A stretch of DNA of 64,000 nt from Cubamyces lactineus. Its lineage: Eukaryota > Basidiomycota > Agaricomycetes > Polyporales > Polyporaceae. The stretch covers positions 868,001 through 932,000 of the forward strand of contig JACDTU010000016.1 of the NCBI GenBank assembly GCA_022376465.1, read 5' to 3'. The notes below the pieces were generated by a model, which saw nothing but the letters and a program-made list of their open reading frames with translations, did not search any database and was not told the origin of the DNA. Of the stretch, positions 56,426 to 64,000 are shown piece after piece. The position numbers were made by a program, and so were the translations under genes. Positions within the stretch are counted from its first letter, which is position 1. Every line of letters starts with the position of its first letter.

Positions 56426-58971
56426 ATGACCCCGCCTGATGACCCTGATGCGGAATCCATATTCTGCTCCACCGCTGCATCCTCGACTATGGGTGGTCCG
56501 GAAGGCACTCCAATTGCTAGTGCGTCCAACACATTCTGTTTTGTTCGGCGAGCTCGCTCATACAGCACTAGGGACGTCTTCGAACGTCGATGCTCTTCCA
56601 ATATCCGAGTCCACCGACGGCTCGGAGCTCGCTCCTGGCATCCTCCACACCCCTCCTCCAACATTCGACATAGCCAGCACCAACGATCCTTCAGTCGCCG
56701 AAGCTCGCACAGATGTCGCGTCTATCGAGGTGCCCACTGGACTCAGACTCGACCCGCCGTCTGTTCCGCGACCAAATCATCGCATCTCCGGACGACCAGA
56801 CGACGTCTGCGCCCGCTGCTGGGACGGTCTCTTTGCAGAGGCGTTCGGCCTGCGGCACACAGAAGTTCGCGACGGTGTGGCAGGCTCGTGGTCGGGAGGA
56901 TATGAGTACAACGTCTCGCACGACGAGCTGTTGACTTGCCAAACCTCGAACTGCGTATGGTACCGCTTCCTCGGGCGGGGCATCTTCAGTGAGATGCTGG
57001 TGCCAATCGAGGCGGAGGGTAGAAGTTGGATCAAAGTCGGAGTCGGGATACTCGAATCAGAGAGCGAAACAGGAAAACGGAGCGAAGAACGGGAGACGGA
57101 AGAGCTAGCAGTGGTGGTCAACCATACACGCAAGTTCAACGTTTCTATGACGGCAGGTATGCGAGATACCACCACAGTTTAGCCATTCGCGTCTATCCTT
57201 GCTGCACGACTTGCATATCACTGACGGACTTTGTGATGCAGATAATCCAATCGCAGCGTGGATGAAGGAATGGGCAGGCACTGTACGTGTAGAGCCTGCC
57301 AATGCGTGGGCATGGGCAAGAGCATGCATCGAGGAGTGCACACTGGAGCATAGCACCTGCAAGGAGTTCTCCGAATGGGCCAGGCCCGAGGCGTCGCTCC
57401 CTACACGTCTCATCGACTGTTCTGATCCTCTCCGCCCTAGGCTTGCGGATACCAGAGGCTGGGACCCGGTGTGTGTGCAGTACGCCGCGCTCAGCTACGT
57501 CTGGGGTGGAGATCAACCCAACCGTGCGACCGTCGATAACCTCACCACTTACCTCGAAGGCATCGACCTTACGCAGATCCCGAGGACGATCGCTGATGCG
57601 ATGCGGGTCACGCATGCGCTTGGTATTCGGTACCTCTGGGCGGACAGTCTATGCATCATCCAGGACTCGCGCGAGGACAAGCACCGGGAGCTGAGGAAGA
57701 TGCGGGACATCTACCGTCACGCCTACCTGACCATTGACGCGGCCGATGCGTACAGCGCCTCTGAGGGTTTCCTGCGCGATCCAGACCGGGTACCTATGCA
57801 CACGTCGGACTGGTTGCCGTTCGCTTGGTCATCCCGTCACGAAGGCCACCCCGCGCGGCTTGCAGAGCTCCTGAACATCGGACGTGAAGCCGAGTTGAGT
57901 AGCTATAAGGGCTTCTCGGGTGCTGGGATGCTTGCGGTGCAGAATCATGGATCTACCGGGCTGCGAGCTTGGTGCCTGCAGGAGACACTCATGTCAGGAC
58001 GCTGCGTGCGCGTTTCCTCTGAGGCACTGCAATTCAAGTGTCGATACTTCCACCAGCTGCGAAAGAGCGACACTGCTTACGATGCGATCCTCGGGACCAT
58101 CACTGCCCCCAACGTCCTCTTCAAGCCGTGCATGGCGCCCTCGCTAGGATCGGCGGACTGGTTGACCATCCACGCTGCCTGGGCCAATGTCGTGCTTGAA
58201 TACTCGTGGCGTTTTCTCTCTTACCCGGAGGACAAGCTCGTCGCATGCGCCGGACTCGCCGAAGCGTTCGGGGGTGCGTTAGGCCCTCGAACTGAGTACG
58301 TGGCTGGGCTGTGGCGCGACAGTCTTCTCCTTGACCTTCTCTGGTTCGTAGATAGGGAGACCGAAGTCACTCGGATGGTGAGGGACCAAAGAGACACTCG
58401 TGCGCCGTCATGGTCATGGGCAGCTATAGGCCGACGTGTCCTCTTCAGGCTCTATTGGAACCTCCGTACTCTGGCGGCGACCTTCCAGTGCCTAGAAGAG
58501 CTGGCAGATATTGTTGAATGCTCTGTCACGCTAGAAGATCCGGGATTACCTTTCGGAAGAGCTACAAGTGGTCATCTAATCCTCCGCGCGCCCTTACTGG
58601 GCCCATGCGACGCCAGGGCTCTACGTTCCCAGCTCGGTCAGGATCTCAAAATGGACGGTCACGGTCAGGAAGACGAGAAGCCGGTAGACGACGGTCTGTG
58701 GCTCGTACCCCTCATCTACAAGCCTGACAGTGAGAACATGCACTGGGCTATTCATTGTCTGGCGATCCGCTCTTACGCAGGACAAGCCGACGCGACATCC
58801 ACCAGATCTGCGACTGAGGATTACTGCGGGATCTTCGAGAGGGCTGGGTTCTGCGATTTTGGTGGTTGGCAAGGTGCACGCCAGGAGGCCATCAGTCCGC
58901 TCGTGGATTCACTGGAGAGCAGAATTGACGGACAATGGGACTTCCCATGCGCCACGATCAAGCTTGTATGA
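56426..58971 (+). CDS. HET-domain protein H3
   Basis: Exons 56426-56519, 56566-57156 and 57242-58971 join at phase 1 twice and give 804 residues. The first junction (46-nt intron) is my choice because it gives an acidic/Ser-rich N-terminus like those of the relatives; an unspliced frame from an ATG at 56439 also reaches exon 2. The cysteine module is DDVCARCWDGLFAEAFGL, GGYEYNVSHDELLTC and SNCVWYRFL. The intron before DNPIAAW is at the family position. The HET domain starts near residue 309 (YAALSYVWGGDQPNRAT), with LGIRYLWADSLCIIQDS, EDKHRELRKM and RAWCLQETLMSGRCV. The C-terminal half contains LVACAGLAEAFGGALGPRTEYVAGLWRDSLL, APSWSWAAIG and the end ATIKLV. Closest to H4. Function by family only. 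Confidence 0.88.
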
Positions 58972-61198
58972 CTATCATAGCGTAGCTGATTTGCATGATG
59001 TATGGGATTACAGGCGAGACGCTCACCGAGGCACGTCGCCTACCCAGATTCTTCTAGTGAATGGGAGAAACAAGGAGGTACCAACTTGAGCCTGGCGCAG
59101 TAAGGCGGTCCGTCCTGTACCGATCAAACGAGGATATGCACCCGTCCTGTACCGATCAAACGAGGATGTGCACGCTCATCCTTCCTTCCCGGCAGCTTCT
59201 GTTACAGACACTGATGAGAACGAAGGATTGGCCTGCGTAGAACTCGACGGGTACCGCGAAGCAACCCAAACAGAGCTTGTACGCGCGGCCGGGCCCGGCT
59301 CGGACTGAATACCGTAGTAGAAAACGGATGAAACGTACTAGCACCTTGTACAGGTCACCAGAGTTCCTGGGGTTCTGTGGTGTTTAACTTTCCATTCACT
59401 TACGCCCGGGCGAAGGCACGAAAGCTAGAGCGATTATTCTGGTCTATCATCTTTGTTCACTCACCTTGAGATTGCTCCAAGTTGGGGCATCGAAAGCTAT
59501 GGGGCACCTACCATTCTGCATGCTGCTTCGAAAGGGTGCCCCATGATGGCGGCGGCAGGTACCGTTTTGATACACTGAAGGTCACAGACGTAGTCTTTCT
59601 ACGCAGGAGAGAAGGAATGATCGATGACGCACAGTTGTTATGCTTGCAAAACCCATGTCAGTACTCAGCCTATGGCGGCAGACTGGGTAACCTCTGATAG
59701 CCGTAAGGGGAGGCCTGTAGATGAGATGAGCGCGAGGCTCTGCACATTGCACAAACGCGGGTTCGCGTGCCCCATCCGTACGGTTCAGAGTGATAAACTA
59801 TACCTACAGATCGATTTTCATGGTTCCGGTATATGCTTCGTACACCTTGATGTTCTGTCGGCACAAGAAGAGCAGGAGAACAGGCCTAGGGCTAGAGTTC
59901 GAGTACGGGTTCAGCTGGAGGATCCGGAGAAAATCCAAAACCGTCGGCTTGGTGATGACCTAGATGAATAGACGCCCAACCATAATGGCGTAGACGCACG
60001 TGGCCCCCTCTAGCTAGTAAGTATGAGCGCTACACGCACTGTCCACATCGTCAACCTCCTCCCCTGCATCCTAGAAGCATTGAACAACTCTTACTTACGT
60101 GCTGCACACGCACGCGAGTCTCGACATGTGCAACGCCCAGATGGCCGAGTCAAAAGCTCCATCGCTCAATGGCCTCTGTATGACACGAGGAGCTCCGGAT
60201 GCGCTAATGGGATGAAGGAGGTACCGAACGACGTGACGATAACCGTCCTCCCGATGCTGCTGGCGAATCCGAGCAACACTCTCGCCGTAGATTCGTGAAA
60301 TTGAGAACCAGCGGTTCAGTTCAAAGTGGTATCCTCGTTGCTCAATGCCTCATTGCACTGTACCGGCCTGTGTCTCAAAAACAAGGTACTGTAGATTTCT
60401 TTGCTGCGCTTGAATCCCAGACATTGACCCGAAGGATACGTGTTTCGACAGAGTTCGAGAGACCAATGTTGCGCAGCAATCAGTCCTCGCCACGGGACCA
60501 TAAATTTTGTCGCCGATACCGCTCATTGCATCCGTAGGTATCTTTGACGCTGAAAACCGACGAAGCCTCGCGACTAAGCTCATTACTTCCCCTCCTGTTG
60601 GGGCAAGTCTTTCACAAAGGACCTGTGCGTTTTCACTAGCGAAGTGATGGTTGAACAGCCGATATACATACGTGACTTACAGTTCTGTCATGTCCTTGTG
60701 GTAGAACCACATAGAGCGCCCTAGGATACGTTTGATATGGGTCGTGTTGGCGGCTCTCGCGCGGGAATAGGGTCACTTGCTCTCTAACCGTCGATAATGA
60801 CCTGGTATCGCCCTTCAACGCCAACAGTCGCTGCACCATAATCCCAGCCGCATGCCACTGCCGCAACGCTTACCTCACGCCTCTGAGTGCATGAGAATAT
60901 GGTGGGTGGCAGCGCTACGTACTGCTTACTGCCAATCCACCAGAACACGCATGAGTATTCGACGGCCACATCCGAATTCGACTTGCACTGCTCCTGTGGT
61001 AACGGACATTGTCTTGCGTTGCGCGGCCTGGATGTGAGTTCATGGGTCCCACCGATCCCACGTTCATCGCTCTTCTTTGCCTCGTTGACACTATCCTAGG
61101 TGTACGGTTTAGCGAACATAGCGACTCATATACAAGCAGCCCCTTGACCCAACTGCTCCTCGTTCGACACTTGAGATTTTATCTTGCGGCAGCTCAGC
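58972..61198. other. H3-H4 spacer with a 32-bp tandem repeat
   Basis: This 2.2 kb, the longest spacer in the HET array, has no recognised gene. The best frame is 59624-59971 (+), 115 codons from an ATG, starting MTHSCYACK and ending in an Arg/Asp-rich tail; I do not recognise it and give it low weight. A 32-bp direct repeat lies at 59111-59174. The final part is the H4 leader. Confidence 0.4.
59111..59174. repeat. Two tandem copies of a 32-bp unit
   Basis: Copies at 59111-59142 and 59143-59174 both start CGTCCTGTACCGATCAAACG and differ at only two positions (A/G and C/G in the last third). It looks like a recent replication-slippage duplication in the spacer. Confidence 0.85.
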
Positions 61199-64000
61199 AT
61201 GGCGAAGCGACTGCGCAAAATCCTCCGCCGCATGGCGTGTACCAATGTCTCGTCGTCGTCTTTGGACTCCGGACCATCGCCCTCTAGCAACCCTCAGGAA
61301 GTCATAGCCTCCACCAGCGCACAATCTGAACCCCGGGCCCTTCCGGATGTGGTCTTGCGCGACGAACTCCTACCAGACGGCGAGTCTCCCAATGGGCTTG
61401 TTTACTACTCTCCCGCGGCCTCGCTGTCCGACATAAACACTGTTGAGGCAGCACGCTTGTCTGTCGGAACGCCTCCGCATGTCGTATCATCTGATGTATC
61501 CGCTCGTCCTTCATCGAGACCTCCCTCACTCGTTGAACCCTCTCCAGAGATAAATTCCTCCCACGCGACGCCACCGGCGGCCGAGGTCCATCCACATCTG
61601 AGTTGGTCTCCCGGCATGCTTGACCACCTCACACCTCCTTCCGCCGTTCCTGACGGCATTGTGGGGGACGCTTCAGCCGTCGGTATGTCTGCTTACACCA
61701 TACTACCTGACGCGCTGCATCATTCGACACAAGGAACGCCGCCACTCGTTGAGGTATCACAAGAAAGCGCAGTTACCCGTGCACCCGCTCAGCCTACACC
61801 TTCGCCCACTGGTAAGTCTCCAGGCACCTCATCGTTCGGTCAGCTTGCTCATTTCGTACACCGATTATCCTTCCCCGCAGAAGACCCCCCAGTAGTCGAT
61901 ACAACGGCATCCTCTCCGGTTGAAACTCTCCAAAACACTGACTCAGTCGGTGTGGTTTCTCAGAACACGCGCAGCTCGTTGCCCTCACCTTCGTATTCCA
62001 GAGCCAATGCGCGGCCCGCCGACGTCTGCACGCACTGCTGGGACGGAGTCTTCGCGGAAGGATTCGGTCTTCGGGGCATCACGATCGAGCGCGCGAGTGT
62101 CTCCTGGATGGGAGGATACAAGTACACCATCTCGCACGATGAGCTTTTGGCTTGCCAGCGCTCGAATTGCATGTGGTATCAGTGTCTGAAGGAGGATGTC
62201 TTCGGTGAGATGCTGAAGTGGTTTGAGAGCCGGGCCGATGATAGGATGGAGGTGGCAGTCGGGAGACCCGAGTCTGTCGACGACAACGGTCAGCAGATTG
62301 AGGGGCCGGCCGTCGAAGAGGAGTTGATAGTGGTTATAAACAAGGAGCGAACGTTCATTATCTCTATGAACGCAGGCGCGTACTACGATCCTCGGTCCAT
62401 TTCGTGTACAACATACTAACCTTGATTGTCGTCAGACAACCCCGCCGCGGCGTGGATCAAGGACTGGACCGGCACTGTATGTGTGGAGACCATCGAAGCT
62501 CTCAGCTGCGCGAAGGAACGCGCCGAGGAATGTGCGCGCGAACACAAGGCGTGTCAAGATTTCTTTGATTGGTCCCGACCCGAGGCGTCGCTCCCTACAC
62601 GGCTCATCGACTGCTCAGACCCCCTTCACCCTCGCATTGTCACGACCGAGGACATGGATCCGACGCACGTGCAGTACGTCGTGCTTAGCTATGTCTGGGG
62701 AGGGGAGCAACCGAACCGCACCACTGTCGGAAACCTCCCTGTATACATGAAAGGGATCGACGTTGCGCTGCTCCCGAAGAATATCATGGACGCAGTACGG
62801 GTCACGCACGCACTCGGGATTCGCTACCTGTGGACGGACAGTCTGTGCATCATCCAAGATTCCCATTCAGACAAACACCGGGAGCTGAGGAAGATGCGGG
62901 ACGTCTACCGGTACGCGTTCATCGCGATCGATGCAGCCAACGCAGAAAGCGCCTCTCAGGGTGTCCTGCACGACCTCGACTGGGTGGCCATGGATGCTTC
63001 GGACTGGCTGCCATTCACCTGGTCTCGACGCCACGAAGGACGTCCGCAGCGGTTCATGGAATTCCTCGACGCTGTGCCTAGGGCCGACCTGATTCGCCAC
63101 CAATGGGTGTCCAACAACTCTGTTGTCGAGCAGACCCGCGGCCATACCGGGAAGCGTGCGTGGTGTCTGCAGGAGAGACTCATGGCGGGACGCTGCCTTC
63201 GCTTTTCATCGGAGGCTGTCGAGTTCCGATGCCGGACGTTCCACCAACGCATCGCTGACGGCTACTATGCCGCGGTGCTCGGGACTATCACCCCGCCCGA
63301 CCTCGTGTTCCATCCCAACCCCTCGCTCACATCCGGCTCAGTAGACTGGTTCGCGATCCACGCTAACTGGGCCGACGTCATACTCGACTATTCGCGCCGT
63401 TCCCTCTCATTCTCGGAGGACAAACTCGTCGCATGCGCCGGACTAGCCGAAGCGTTTGGGAGCGCGCTAGGCTCCCAGAACAGATACCTGGCTGGTCTGT
63501 GGCGCGATAGCCTGCTGTTTGACCTCCTCTGGCTCGAAGCTACTGAGCACCTCGTCGGCTGCCGCGGAGACGCCCTCGCGCCGTCGTGGTCATGGGCAGC
63601 TACGAGGTCTCCCGTCTTCTTCGTGGCCTACGCATCGACCTCTGCTTCAGATACGCCTTCGCAGTATTGGCAGGAGCTGGCGGAAGTCGTCGAATGCGCC
63701 GTCACGCTCGAGGATGCGGCACTACCCTTCGGTAGAGTCGTTGGCGGCCATATCATCCTCCGCGCCCCCGTCCTCGGCCCGTACAATGTGGAGGACTTGC
63801 GTTCCCAGCTGAGCAATTCTCTGCGCCTGGACGACGTCGATCGACGGGATGACAAGCATACGGATACATCCCTGTTGATCGTTCCCCTCATCTACAGGCC
63901 GGAAAGCCAGGACAAGCGGGGCTGGCTCGTTAGCTGTCTTGTGGTCCACTCTTACGCGGGACAGCCCGATGCCACAGTCGCTAGCTCTGTATCTGAGGGT
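61199..64000 (+). CDS. HET-domain protein H4 (3' end outside window)
   Basis: Exon 1 is 61199-62375 and the next exon runs from 62436 to the window edge, open all the way; about 914 codons are visible. The donor at 62376 is GCGCGT rather than GT, exactly where H1-H3 have a GT donor, and only this GC-AG splice keeps the HET frame. A further 69-nt GT-AG segment without stops (61812-61880) may be an optional intron. The N-terminus starts basic (MAKRLRKILRRM), then a Ser/Pro-rich region of about 270 residues. The cysteine module is ADVCTHCWDGVFAEGFGL, GGYKYTISHDELLAC, SNCMWYQCL. The HET domain starts near residue 473 (YVVLSYVWGGEQPNRTT), with LGIRYLWTDSLCIIQDS, DKHRELRKM and RAWCLQERLMAGRC. APSWSWAATR and LGPYN follow. 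Closest to H3. Confidence 0.88.

Noticed and set aside
59624..59971. 115-codon ATG frame in the H3-H4 spacer
   Set aside because: It has two close cysteines and a charged tail but no relatives I recognise, no clear promoter and no splice support; kept only as a note.
1..64000. tRNA, rRNA or CRISPR features
   Set aside because: No tRNA box A/box B pair, rRNA-like block or regularly spaced repeat array was recognised by eye; short or diverged RNA genes could be missed.

Overview
The window reads as nuclear DNA of a filamentous basidiomycete, most likely Agaricomycetes and plausibly Polyporales. The grounds are many short GT-AG introns (about 45-130 nt), GC-rich third positions, pyrimidine-rich leaders, a Tnp2-type transposon with two convergent multi-exon genes, and lineage-specific F-box and HET expansions. 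The order is inferred from protein style, not from a database search. Gene models below were spliced by hand; nearly all close in frame, which is the main support for the exon borders.

Layout. 1-6803: no gene recognised. 6804-8069: disordered Ser/Pro-rich protein. 10584-11455: three-exon gene of unknown function. 11903-18689: a CACTA/Tnp2-type DNA transposon with a 14-exon transposase carrying one in-frame stop and a convergent accessory gene carrying one frameshift; 19117-19765 is a 649-bp hAT-like non-autonomous element with 24-bp terminal inverted repeats and an 8-bp target duplication. 20626-33282: four F-box genes (here F1-F4) arranged as an inverted duplication around a siderophore-type MFS transporter. 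33900-39866: further F-box genes (F5, F7, F8) and a dead copy (F6). 43630-46502: an oligopeptide transporter (OPT family). 47609-48984: another F-box gene (F9), preceded by a relic. 49622-64000: four tandem HET-domain genes (H1-H4), all on the + strand, plus a HET relic; H4 runs off the window.

How it fits together. The two transporters are the conserved genes; almost everything else is duplicating accessory content. The F-box proteins share an N-terminal F-box, a conserved middle and an unnamed C-terminal module, and some end in a hydrophobic tail. They are presumably substrate adaptors of SCF ubiquitin ligases. The HET proteins share a four-cysteine N-terminal module followed by the HET domain and look like an allorecognition or immune-type array. 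Both families show inverted or tandem duplication, relics and divergence, as expected for rapidly evolving self/non-self loci.

The most interesting structure is the mirror-image block F1-F2 / MFS / F3-F4. Both arms keep an identical 13-bp sequence containing ATCTGATAA, the element bound by iron-responsive GATA repressors. One copy lies 169 bp upstream of the iron-transporter start codon, the other in opposite orientation beyond its 3' end.
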